Shown: positions 32,911 to 40,276 of the stretch, in pieces
Layout: each line of letters starts with the position of its first letter
Numbering within the stretch: the first letter of the stretch is position 1
Source of the DNA: Actinomadura parmotrematis
GTDB taxonomy: Bacteria; Actinomycetota; Actinomycetes; Streptosporangiales; Streptosporangiaceae
DNA length: 64,000 nucleotides
NCBI RefSeq assembly: GCF_019458805.1
Contig: NZ_JAIBOA010000018.1
Location: 99,187 to 163,186 of the forward strand
Direction of reading: 5' to 3'
Made by a program: the position numbers and the translations under genes
The notes under the pieces: generated by a model
The model's database searches: none
Told to the model about the DNA's origin: nothing
What the model saw: the letters and a program-made list of their open reading frames with translations, nothing else

Positions 32911-34782
32911 TCAGCCGAAGAGGCCGTCCAGGAGGCCGCCGAGCACCTCGCCGGCCACGTTGCCGGCGACTCCTCCCGCGAGGTCGGCGACGCCGCCCGC
33001 CATGTCGGCGACGGCGCCGGCTGCGGCTCCGGCCGCGTAGGCGGCCGCGGCGTCGCCGAGCGGGTATCCGGACGCGCCGATCGCCGCCGCTCCGGCGATG
33101 CCCGCGGCGGCCACGCCGCCCACCGCCGCGGCGGCGCCCCAGGCGGCCGCGTGATGCCCGTGATGGTGGTGCGGCGCCGGGTGGTAGGCGGGCGGCAGCG
33201 GAGCGGGCCCGCCGTAATGGCCTGGCGCGGGCGGCGGCGCGTAGCCGCCGGGCGGAACGTGCCCGCCGGGGGCGGGCGGAATGTACGGGGGAGGCGCGGG
33301 CGCCGCCGGGTGTCCGCCGGGACCGCCCGCACCCGGCACGGGAGGCGGCGGGAAACCTCCTGGACCCGCGGAACCGGGTGCTCCGGCCGGCGGGTACGGC
33401 CCGGGCGCGGGACCGGCGGGGTGCGGTGCCGGTCCGCCGGTTCCAGGAGGCGGAAAGCCGCCCGGCCCGGCGGGAGGGGGTGCGCTGTGCCCGCCTGCCG
33501 GTGGGAACGCCCCAGGCCCGTCGAAGGGAGGGCGGCCGTCCGGCGCGGGAGGGAAGGACGGCGCACCGCCGGGGTTTCCAAAGTTTCCCGGCGGGGGTGG
33601 ATAGGCCCCGTGGGCGGCGGCGGGCTGGGCGCCTGGGGGAGGGGGGAACGTGCCCTGCGCGGGGGCGGACGGGGTGCCGGGCGGCGGAGGCGGGAAGGCG
33701 GAGCCTGCGGGAGCCTCGCGGCCGTGCGGCGGGGGCGGCGGGAAGGCGGAGCCCGCCGGGGCCTCGCGGCCGTGCGGGGGCGGGGGAGGGAAGGCGTGGC
33801 TGTCGTGCCCGCCGCCGTGCCTGTCGTCGTGGCCGTTGGGCGGGCCGCCCTGCGCGGCGGCGGCGTGGGCACCATATCGGCCGGGGCCCGGCGGGGGCGG
33901 AGGAGGCGGGACGGGGTACGGGCCGCCGACCAGTTCCTCACCGTGGCCGGGCATGCCGGCGCCGGGGTCTCCTGCTCCGGGGCCTCCCGGCGCGGTGCCG
34001 CCGCTGCTGCCGAAAGCGCCGTGCCCCGAGGCGCCGGGCGGGAGGAGGGCGGCGGCTTCGAGCCAGGTGCCGATCTTTCCGGGCCAGTCCGTCTCCGCGG
34101 ACTCCGCGTGGCCCGAGCGGAAGGCGCCGAAGTCGTCGTCCGGCGCGGCGCGCCCCGCGGCGCGCAGCTTGAACGACATCGTCCCCGGCGCGGCCACGAA
34201 GCTCAGCCCGACCCGCTCCAGCCGCCCCTGGTACGCCGGCGGCGGCACCAGGTGGATCTCCTGGTGGAAGGGGAGCTGCTGCGCGACGCCGCGCAGCTTC
34301 GCCTGCTCGAACGTCACGTGCTCGATCTGGAAGCCCAGCCGCGCGATCGCCGCCAGCACCCACTGCTGCGACTGGAGCGGCTCGACCGAGATCGGGTCGA
34401 CGTCGCCGGGGTCCGCGCCGCCCTTGACGTCGACCTCGGTGCAGAGCCCGATGGTGAAGCCGGGCAGCTCGCGCCCGAGGACGGTCGTGAACGGCAGCTC
34501 GTAGGGCAGCGGGATGGAGAACGGCAGCGCCCGCTCCTGCCCCGGCTCCAGCCGGAACGCGCGGGTGAGCGCGCTGCGGTAGATCTCCGGGCCGGTGACG
34601 GGGCCGCCGCCGCCCGGCGTCATGAGCGGCATCAGCGCGATCGTGACGTGCCGGATGTCGGACGGGTGGTGCCCGCCCCTCAGGTGGACCTTGCCGGCCA
34701 CCGCCCCGCCGGGGCGGTGGTTCGGCTCGGACAGGACGGTGTCCACGACCGGCCCCGTCCCCGGCTGCTGCCCGTACGGCAC
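32911..34782 (-). CDS. Spo0M-like sporulation-control protein with long Pro/Gly-rich tail
   Basis: A 623-aa protein; GTG 34782 follows GAGGGGGAAC. Residues 1-235 form the arrestin-like Spo0M domain: VVDTVLSEPNHRPGGAVAGKVHLRGGHHPSDIRHVTIAL, LPFSIPLPYELPFTTV and VWL-type closing strands ending FVAAPGTMSFKLRAAG. The tail, about 280-540, is disordered, rich in Pro, Gly and Ala, with a twice-repeated AFPPPPPHGREAPAGS unit. A His cluster (APHHHHGHHAA) follows, then a Gly/Ala hydrophobic end resembling a glycine-zipper. Bacillus Spo0M affects sporulation and cell-division proteins. Known relatives of about 250-330 aa lack such a tail. Confidence 0.8.
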   Translation of the reverse strand: MPYGQQPGTGPVVDTVLSEPNHRPGGAVAGKVHLRGGHHPSDIRHVTIALMPLMTPGGGGPVTGPEIYRSALTRAFRLEPGQERALPFSIPLPYELPFTTVLGRELPGFTIGLCTEVDVKGGADPGDVDPISVEPLQSQQWVLAAIARLGFQIEHVTFEQAKLRGVAQQLPFHQEIHLVPPPAYQGRLERVGLSFVAAPGTMSFKLRAAGRAAPDDDFGAFRSGHAESAETDWPGKIGTWLEAAALLPPGASGHGAFGSSGGTAPGGPGAGDPGAGMPGHGEELVGGPYPVPPPPPPPGPGRYGAHAAAAQGGPPNGHDDRHGGGHDSHAFPPPPPHGREAPAGSAFPPPPPHGREAPAGSAFPPPPPGTPSAPAQGTFPPPPGAQPAAAHGAYPPPPGNFGNPGGAPSFPPAPDGRPPFDGPGAFPPAGGHSAPPPAGPGGFPPPGTGGPAPHPAGPAPGPYPPAGAPGSAGPGGFPPPPVPGAGGPGGHPAAPAPPPYIPPAPGGHVPPGGYAPPPAPGHYGGPAPLPPAYHPAPHHHHGHHAAAWGAAAAVGGVAAAGIAGAAAIGASGYPLGDAAAAYAAGAAAGAVADMAGGVADLAGGVAGNVAGEVLGGLLDGLFG

Positions 34783-34805
34783 AGGCTGTTCCCCCTCACA
34801 GGCGC

Positions 34806-34824
34806 GCGGGGGAACAGCCCCCGC
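34806..34824 (-). terminator. Hairpin after the M16 peptidase operon
   Basis: A 7-bp GCGGGGG/CCCCCGC stem with a 5-base loop, about 70 bases beyond the 34894 stop and just ahead of the Spo0M start. It is short but pure G/C. Confidence 0.4.
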
Positions 34825-34893
34825 CGCAAGTCGGACGAGAACCACCATGCCATTGGTTCCCCTGACACGGGGTGTCCAACGGGATGCAATCAC

Positions 34894-36243
34894 CTACTCC
34901 GCGACGGTCACCGGCGCGTAGCCCAGCTTCTCCAGCGGCTCGCGGATCTGCGCCGCGTCGCCGACCGCGACGACCGTCAGCGCGTCGGTGCCGACGTGCT
35001 CGCGGTAGGCGCGCTCCAGCTCGGCGGGCGTCGCCGCGCGGACGGCCTCCAGGTAGCGGCGCGGGTAGTCGGCGCCGAGGCCGTTCGCGGCGGCGTCGGC
35101 CAGCTCGGCGGCGACGGCGCGCGCGGTCTCGTACTCGGCGGGCGCCCGGTCGGCGAGCGCGGTCACCGACGACCGGCACTCCTCCTCGGTGACGCCGCGC
35201 TCGACGACGCTGCGCAGCCCGGCGAGGGCGTCGGCGACGGCGTCGCCAGTGACCTCGGTGTGCACCGAGCCCTGCGCGATGAACAGGCCGCAGTGCGGCA
35301 TCCGCAGCAGCCCAGCCCGCACGCCGTAGGTGTAGCCCTTCTCCTCGCGCAGCACCGCGTTCAGCCGCGAGGTGAGGCCGCCGCCGAGGACGTGCGCGAC
35401 GACCGCGAGCAGCGGCCAGTCGGCGCTGCGGCGGTTCGGGACGCCGTGGGCGAGCGCGAGGTAGGTCTGCACGGAGCCGGGCCGGTCGACCACGACGATC
35501 CGCGGCCCGGCGGTCGGCGGGACGTCGTCGGCGGCCGGGAGGGCCGGGCCCGCCGCGGTCCAGCCGGACAGGGCGCCGGTGAACGCGGCGTCGACGTTGG
35601 TGCCGGCGAGGTCGCCGGCGACGACGGCGGTCGCCTCGCCCGGCTCGGCCGAGCCGAAGAACGCGCGGACGTCGGCGCCGGTGATCGCGGCGATGGACGC
35701 GCGGGTGCCGCCGGTCGGCAGGTGCGCGCGGGCCGCGTCCGGGAACATGACGGCGCGCAGCTCGCGCATCGCGCGCGAGCCCGGGTCGGCGTCCTCCTGG
35801 GCGATCTCCTCCAGCCGCTCGCGGCCGAGGCGCCCGATGTCGGCGTCGTCGAGCGCGGCCGAGCGCAGCACGGTCGACAGCAGCTCCAGCGCCGGGTCGA
35901 GGCGGGTGACGGGGACGTCGAGCGCGATCCGCAGGGCGGTGAGGTCGGCGGAGGCGAACAGGCTGGCGCCGAGCCGCTCGAACGCGGCGGTGAGCTCGGT
36001 GCCGCCGCCGGGGCGGGTGCCCTCCAGCAGCGCCCGCGCGGTGATCGTCGCGACGCCCTCCAGGCCGCGCGCCTCGCGGCCGGCGCCGGCGTCGAGCAGC
36101 AGCCGCACCGAGGCGAGGCGGCGGCCCGGCAGGTCGCAGCGCAGCGTGGCGGGGCCGCCGGGGACCTGGCCGGGGGCGCCGACCGGGAACGCCCAGGCGG
36201 GCACCGGCCCCGGGACGGGGCGGGGCTGCAGGGTCGCGGTCAC
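34894..36243 (-). CDS. M16 family peptidase-like subunit lacking the zinc motif
   Basis: A 449-aa protein starting at GTG 36243, which overlaps the upstream M16 gene by 4 bases. It has the two-lobed insulinase fold (RRLASVRLLLDAGAGREARGLEGVATITARALLEGT, later VLGGGLTSRLNAVLREEKGYTYGVRAG) but no HxxEH; the equivalent place reads GLEGVATITARALL. The R/Y pair in the C-terminal lobe, used to hold substrate, is present in EKGYTYG. It is the non-catalytic partner of a two-gene M16 heterodimer. It probably processes peptides in the cytoplasm or at the membrane. Confidence 0.85.
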   Translation of the reverse strand: MTATLQPRPVPGPVPAWAFPVGAPGQVPGGPATLRCDLPGRRLASVRLLLDAGAGREARGLEGVATITARALLEGTRPGGGTELTAAFERLGASLFASADLTALRIALDVPVTRLDPALELLSTVLRSAALDDADIGRLGRERLEEIAQEDADPGSRAMRELRAVMFPDAARAHLPTGGTRASIAAITGADVRAFFGSAEPGEATAVVAGDLAGTNVDAAFTGALSGWTAAGPALPAADDVPPTAGPRIVVVDRPGSVQTYLALAHGVPNRRSADWPLLAVVAHVLGGGLTSRLNAVLREEKGYTYGVRAGLLRMPHCGLFIAQGSVHTEVTGDAVADALAGLRSVVERGVTEEECRSSVTALADRAPAEYETARAVAAELADAAANGLGADYPRRYLEAVRAATPAELERAYREHVGTDALTVVAVGDAAQIREPLEKLGYAPVTVAE

Positions 36244-37496
36244 GAGGCGCCTCCGTAGTTCAGCGCGGTCCGCGAGCCGGGCACCAGCCAGCGGCCCGCC
36301 ATGTCCTTGATCTGGTCGGCGGTGACGGACGCCGCGCGCTGCGGGGCGGTGAACACCCGCGCCGCGTCGCCGAACTGCGTCGCGTTCGCCGACAGGGCGT
36401 TGGCGAGGCCGGTGACGGTCTCGGTCTGCTCCAGGAAGCCGCGCTCGGCCTGCGCGGTGGCGCGCGCGGCCTCGTCGGCGTCCGGCCCCTCGGCGGCGAA
36501 CCGGGCGAGCTCCTCGTCCAGCACCTCGGCGATCTTGGCGGGGTCGGGGCCGACGGCGTCGACGATGGCGAGGGACGGGCCGCCGGCGAGGCGGGTCACC
36601 CCGGCCCACACCTCGGTGGCGATCTCGTCGCGGCGCACCATCCGGTCGTAGAGGCGCGAGCCGGCGCCGCCGCCGAGGATCTCCACGGCGAGCTCGGCGG
36701 CCTCGATGTCGCCGCCGCCGTCGGAGGGCAGCGGGAACAGCGCGAAGTAGGCGGGGGAGGGGACGTCCTCGTCGACCATCTCGACGCGGACCTCGCCGAG
36801 CGGCCCGAGGTCGCCGGGGCGCGGCGCGGGCGAGGCCGGGCCGGCCGGCAGGCCGCCGAAGTAGCGCTCGGCGTCGGCGAGGGCGCGCTCGGGGTCGACG
36901 TCGCCGACGATCGACAGGACCGCGTTGCCCGGCGCGTACCAGGTGGCGAAGAAGTCGGCGCAGTCCTCCAGGGTGGTGGCGTCGAGGTCGGCCATCGACC
37001 CGATGGGGGTGTGCGCGTAGGGGTGGCCCGGCGGGAACGTCAGGCGGCACAGCCGCTCGAACGCGGTGCCGTAGGGCTGGTTGTCGTAGCGCTGGCGGCG
37101 CTCGTTCTTCACCACGTCGCGCTGGTTGTCCAGGTTGGCCTGGGTGAGCGCGGCGGGCAGCGTGCCCATCCGGTCGGCCTCCAGCCAGAGCGCGAGCTCC
37201 AGGTGGCTGACCGGGACGGTCTCGTAGTAGTTGGTGCGCTCGAAGGAGGTGCTGGCGTTGAAGGTGGCGCCGGCGCTCTCCAGCAGCGCGGCGTGCTCGC
37301 CCTCGGCCACGTTCCCCGAGCCCTGGAACATCAGGTGCTCGAAGAGGTGCGCCAGGCCGGTGCGGCCGGCGACCTCGTGCCGCGAGCCCACGCCGTACCA
37401 GATGTTCACGGCGGCGAGCGGGACGACGTGGTCTTCGCAGACCACCACCCGCAGGCCGTTGGCGAGCGTGTGCTCGTGCAGCGGCTGTTCGGCCAC
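36240..37496 (-). CDS. M16 family zinc metallopeptidase, catalytic subunit
   Basis: A 418-aa protein; GTG 37496 follows GGGAGCG. It carries the inverted zinc motif HLFEH (HxxEH, residues about 50-54) within AGRTGLAHLFEHLMFQGSGN. The downstream Glu ligand lies in the ESAGATFNASTSFERTNYYE region about 75 residues on. The second lobe is EILGGGAGSRLYDRMVRRDEIATEVWAGV. No signal peptide is seen. Paired with the zinc-less subunit by a 4-base overlap. Such pairs cut oligopeptides of limited length; the substrate is unknown. Confidence 0.9.
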   Translation of the reverse strand: MAEQPLHEHTLANGLRVVVCEDHVVPLAAVNIWYGVGSRHEVAGRTGLAHLFEHLMFQGSGNVAEGEHAALLESAGATFNASTSFERTNYYETVPVSHLELALWLEADRMGTLPAALTQANLDNQRDVVKNERRQRYDNQPYGTAFERLCRLTFPPGHPYAHTPIGSMADLDATTLEDCADFFATWYAPGNAVLSIVGDVDPERALADAERYFGGLPAGPASPAPRPGDLGPLGEVRVEMVDEDVPSPAYFALFPLPSDGGGDIEAAELAVEILGGGAGSRLYDRMVRRDEIATEVWAGVTRLAGGPSLAIVDAVGPDPAKIAEVLDEELARFAAEGPDADEAARATAQAERGFLEQTETVTGLANALSANATQFGDAARVFTAPQRAASVTADQIKDMAGRWLVPGSRTALNYGGAS

Positions 37497-37692
37497 GGAG
37501 CGCTCCCGTCCGGTGGTTGGTCGGTTCGTCGGACAGCGCCGCGCGCGCGGGCCGGTCCGCGGTGCGGCCGTGGGCCGGATCCGGCCCCGGCGGCGGGCTT
37601 GATCTCCGTCTCACCGTACCGTTTCGCCGGTCGCCGGGTGCGGCACGCGCCCGCCCCGTGGAGCCGGCCGGTGCGTTCTCGCGGGCGGGACT

Positions 37693-38058
37693 TCAGCCCG
37701 CCTGCTCGGCCTGGGCGGCCTTGTGGGCGGCCTGCGCCTCCTCCAGCGAGCCGTGCAGCACGAAGATCTTGGTGAGCTGGGTGACGTGGAAGACGCGGCG
37801 GACCCGGTCGTTGACGCCCATGAAGGACATGGAGCCGTCCCGCGCGCGCAGCCGGTGGTAGATGCCGACCAGCACGCCGAGGCCGGTGGAGTCGAGGAAG
37901 GTGACCTCGCCGAGGTCGACCACCAGGTGCAGGCCGCCGTTCTCGATGATGTCGAGCAGCATCTCGCGCAGCCGGGGACTGGTGAACACGTCGATCTCGC
38001 CGCTGATCGTGACGACGGTCAGATCTTGCTCGGTGCGGCTTTCGACGGCGAATTCCAC
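37693..38058 (-). CDS. STAS-domain anti-sigma factor antagonist
   Basis: A 121-aa single STAS domain. VVTISGEIDVFTSPRLREMLLDII opens it. VVDLGEVTFLDSTGLGVLVGIYHRLRARDG holds the DSTGLG motif whose Ser is phosphorylated by an anti-sigma kinase and dephosphorylated by SpoIIE-type phosphatases. GTG 38058 follows AAGGAG at six bases. It is a natural partner for the ATPase gene next door (38202) and for the two SpoIIE phosphatases of this window, though pairing is inferred. Unphosphorylated STAS protein frees the sigma factor. Confidence 0.9.
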   Translation of the reverse strand: MEFAVESRTEQDLTVVTISGEIDVFTSPRLREMLLDIIENGGLHLVVDLGEVTFLDSTGLGVLVGIYHRLRARDGSMSFMGVNDRVRRVFHVTQLTKIFVLHGSLEEAQAAHKAAQAEQAG

Positions 38059-38201
38059 TGTTGCTCCTTGTCAGATGCTCCGTACAGGAATGTGCCGTAT
38101 ACCCAGGAGCGATCGGGTTATCCCGGCAACGTACGGAGAGGCCGTTACGCGGCGTCCTGGGGGCGCGGCGTCCGCGGGCGCCCGGAGCCGGCCGGCGGCC
38201 G

Positions 38202-38831
38202 TCAGCGGTCGCCGGCGGTCGGGTCGCGGAAGAGCGCCCAGACCACCTTGCCCCGCGGCAGGCCGCGCCAACCCCAGCGCCTGGAGAAGGATTCGACCAG
38301 GTGCAGGCCGCGCCCCGTCTCGGCGATGTAGTCGGGCTCCTTGCGGCGCGGGGCGTCGCCGCTCGCGTCGATGATGCCGCAGAGCAGCCAGGACGCCTCG
38401 TGGACGAGGCGGAGCTGGATCACCGCGGGCGCCGAGCCGAGCGGGTCGATGAGGGCGCCGAAGCCGTCGCGGGCGTTCCAGCGCGGCATCCCGAGCGGGG
38501 TGCCGCCGCTGTGCCGCAGCGCGTTGGTGACCAGCTCGGAGACGACCAGGCCGACGTCGTCGCGGAGCGCCCCGAGGCGCCACTCGCCGAGCCGGTCGAG
38601 CGCGAAGTGCCGCGCGTCGGTGACCGACTCGGGATCGGGCGGGACGGTGAAGGTCGCGGCCGGGCCGACCGGGTCCACCAGCGAGTCCAGCGCGCAGGCG
38701 AGCCGCGGGGGCAGGTCGGAGGATTCGGGTACGGGGGTCGAGTGCACCGGTAGGTCCTGTGTCCCCGCGGGCCCCGCGTGCGTCGTTTCCAGCGTCCAGC
38801 GCGTCGCATCGTGCGCGTGGCGTGACGTCAT
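38202..38831 (-). CDS. Anti-sigma-type ATPase (AbaA orfE-like), single GHKL domain
   Basis: Up to 209 aa from ATG 38831; GTG 38747 behind AGGACC is equally plausible and gives 181 aa. The ATPase domain has VGLVVSELVTNALRHSGG (N box) and ETGRGLHLVESFSRRWGWR (G box), then GKVVWALF. This is the family of ATP-binding regulators found beside HTH/DUF5753 and DUF397 genes in streptomycete and related genomes. An insertion around the N-box loop (GMPRWNARDGFGALIDPLGSAP) is a little unusual. Such proteins hold sigma factors or act as kinases of STAS proteins. Divergent from the HTH gene at 39074. Confidence 0.8.
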   Translation of the reverse strand: MTSRHAHDATRWTLETTHAGPAGTQDLPVHSTPVPESSDLPPRLACALDSLVDPVGPAATFTVPPDPESVTDARHFALDRLGEWRLGALRDDVGLVVSELVTNALRHSGGTPLGMPRWNARDGFGALIDPLGSAPAVIQLRLVHEASWLLCGIIDASGDAPRRKEPDYIAETGRGLHLVESFSRRWGWRGLPRGKVVWALFRDPTAGDR

Positions 38832-39073
38832 CCCGGGGACCCCGCAGAGTGATCTCGTTGTGCAGCCGTGGCTCGGAAGTCTCGTGCGTTATCCTGCGCA
38901 TCGTAGCGTGCGAATGCAAGGCCCAATGCACGTGCACGAAGTTTTCCACAGGAAGAACGAGCGGTACTCCAGACGGCGGAAGTCCTTCGATCGGGTGATC
39001 GGAGAGCTCCGCAGGACACGGAGGCGAGTGGCACACTAGGTTCGCTGTCCGCCATGAAGCCGGGAGGTTGGGC
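38832..39073. promoter_or_regulatory. Divergent regulatory region of the WhiJ-like cluster
   Basis: This 242-bp space is less GC-rich than its surroundings. It includes a perfect 10-bp palindrome, TGCACGTGCA, at 38927-38936, about 140 bases upstream of the HTH gene. That is a candidate site for the HTH protein, but one palindrome of ten bases is weak proof. A GGGAGG ribosome site for the HTH gene is at 39062-39067. Confidence 0.35.
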
Positions 39074-39940
39074 GTGACTCCAGAGACGCCGGGAAGCGGG
39101 TCGACGGTCCGTCGGATCCTGCTCGGCTCACAGCTGCGCCGCCAACGCGAGGCGAGAGGTGTGAGCCGGCAGGAGGCCGGCTACGTCATCCGCGCGTCGG
39201 AGTCCAAGATCAGCCGCTTGGAGCTCGGCCGCGTCAGCTTCAAGGAGCGGGACGTCGCCGACCTGCTCACGCTGTACGGCGTCACCGACCCCACCGAGCG
39301 CGAGGCGCTGCTCCAGCTGGCCAAGGACGCCAACACGCCAGGCTGGTGGCACCGCTACAACGACGTCCTGCCGGGCTGGTTCCAGACCTACGTGGGTCTG
39401 GAGGAGTCCGCCGCACTGATCCGCACGTACGAGCTGCAGTTCGTTCCGGGGCTGCTGCAGTCCGAGGGGTACGCGCGGTCGGTCATCAAGCAGGGCAACG
39501 CGGACGCGGCCGAACACGAGATCGACCAGCGCGTCGGCCTGCGCATGCAGCGCCAGGAGCGGCTCACCGGACCCGAGGCCCCACGCCTGTGGGCGGTGCT
39601 CGACGAGGGGGCGCTGCGGCGCCCCATCGGCGGACCCGAGGTCATGCGCGGTCAGTTCGAGCACCTGATCGAGATGTCCAAGCTCCCCAACGTCACCATC
39701 CAGATCATGCCGTTCCGCTTCGGTGGCCACGCCGCCGAGGGAGGGGCCTTCACGATCCTGCGCTTTCCCGAGCAGGATCTGCCGGACGTGGTTTACGTCG
39801 AGAACCTCACCGGTGCGATGTACCTCGACAAGCGCGACGATGTCGACACCTACCTGCAGGCGATGGAACGCCTCTGCGTCGACAGCGAGACCCCGGAACG
39901 CACCGTCGAGCTTCTTGGTGATCTTCTCAGAGAGACATGA
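39074..39940 (+). CDS. WhiJ-like helix-turn-helix regulator (XRE, DUF5753)
   Basis: A 288-aa protein from GTG 39074 with GGGAGG six bases ahead. Residues 12-75 form an XRE-type HTH (LGSQLRRQREARGVSRQEAGYVIRASESKISRLELGR). Residues about 100-280 are the DUF5753 domain with YVGLEESAALIRTYELQFVPGLLQSEGYAR and NVTIQIMPFRFGGHAAEGGAFTILRF. It overlaps the DUF397 gene by 4 bases. Together with the divergent ATPase this is the three-gene cassette seen many times in sporulating actinomycetes (WhiJ-type). In Streptomyces the cassettes tune development and antibiotic production. Confidence 0.9.
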   Translation: MTPETPGSGSTVRRILLGSQLRRQREARGVSRQEAGYVIRASESKISRLELGRVSFKERDVADLLTLYGVTDPTEREALLQLAKDANTPGWWHRYNDVLPGWFQTYVGLEESAALIRTYELQFVPGLLQSEGYARSVIKQGNADAAEHEIDQRVGLRMQRQERLTGPEAPRLWAVLDEGALRRPIGGPEVMRGQFEHLIEMSKLPNVTIQIMPFRFGGHAAEGGAFTILRFPEQDLPDVVYVENLTGAMYLDKRDDVDTYLQAMERLCVDSETPERTVELLGDLLRET

Positions 39941-40218
39941 TGCTCCAGACCGACCACGGCCCCAGCCGGGCCGTCCAGCCCACGTACAACGGGATGCCCG
40001 CGACCAGCCTCCACGGGGCGCGCTGGTTGAAGTCCCGGCGCAGCAACTCGCAAGGCAACTGCGTCGAGATGGCCGAGCTCCCCGACGACCGCATCGCGAT
40101 GCGCAACTCCCGCCATCCCGAGGGCCCCGCCCTCATCTACACCCGGCCCGAGATCGAGGCGCTGATCCTCGGCGCCAAGGACGGCGACTTCGACCATCTC
40201 CTCGGCGCCGGCAACTGA
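39937..40218 (+). CDS. DUF397 protein
   Basis: A 93-aa protein beginning at ATG 39937 (or 39940) inside the stop of the HTH gene. It shows the DUF397 pattern: ARWLKSRRSNSQGNCVEMAELPDDRIAMRNSRHPEGPALIYTRPEIEALILGAKDGDFD. DUF397 proteins are the small partners of DUF5753-type HTH regulators and probably modulate their DNA binding; mutual antitoxin-like behaviour has been suggested for the family. The gene ends 7 bases before a strong bidirectional hairpin. Confidence 0.9.
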   Translation: MMLQTDHGPSRAVQPTYNGMPATSLHGARWLKSRRSNSQGNCVEMAELPDDRIAMRNSRHPEGPALIYTRPEIEALILGAKDGDFDHLLGAGN

Positions 40219-40225
40219 GACGGGG

Positions 40226-40257
40226 GACGTTCCCGGGGACCGCTCCCCGGGAACGTC
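40226..40257. terminator. Bidirectional terminator between DUF397 and kinase genes
   Basis: A perfect 14-bp stem (40226-40239 with 40244-40257) with a CCGC loop, between converging stops at 40218 and 40277. Confidence 0.8.
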
Positions 40258-40276
40258 GCACGGCGCCCGGCCCGGA

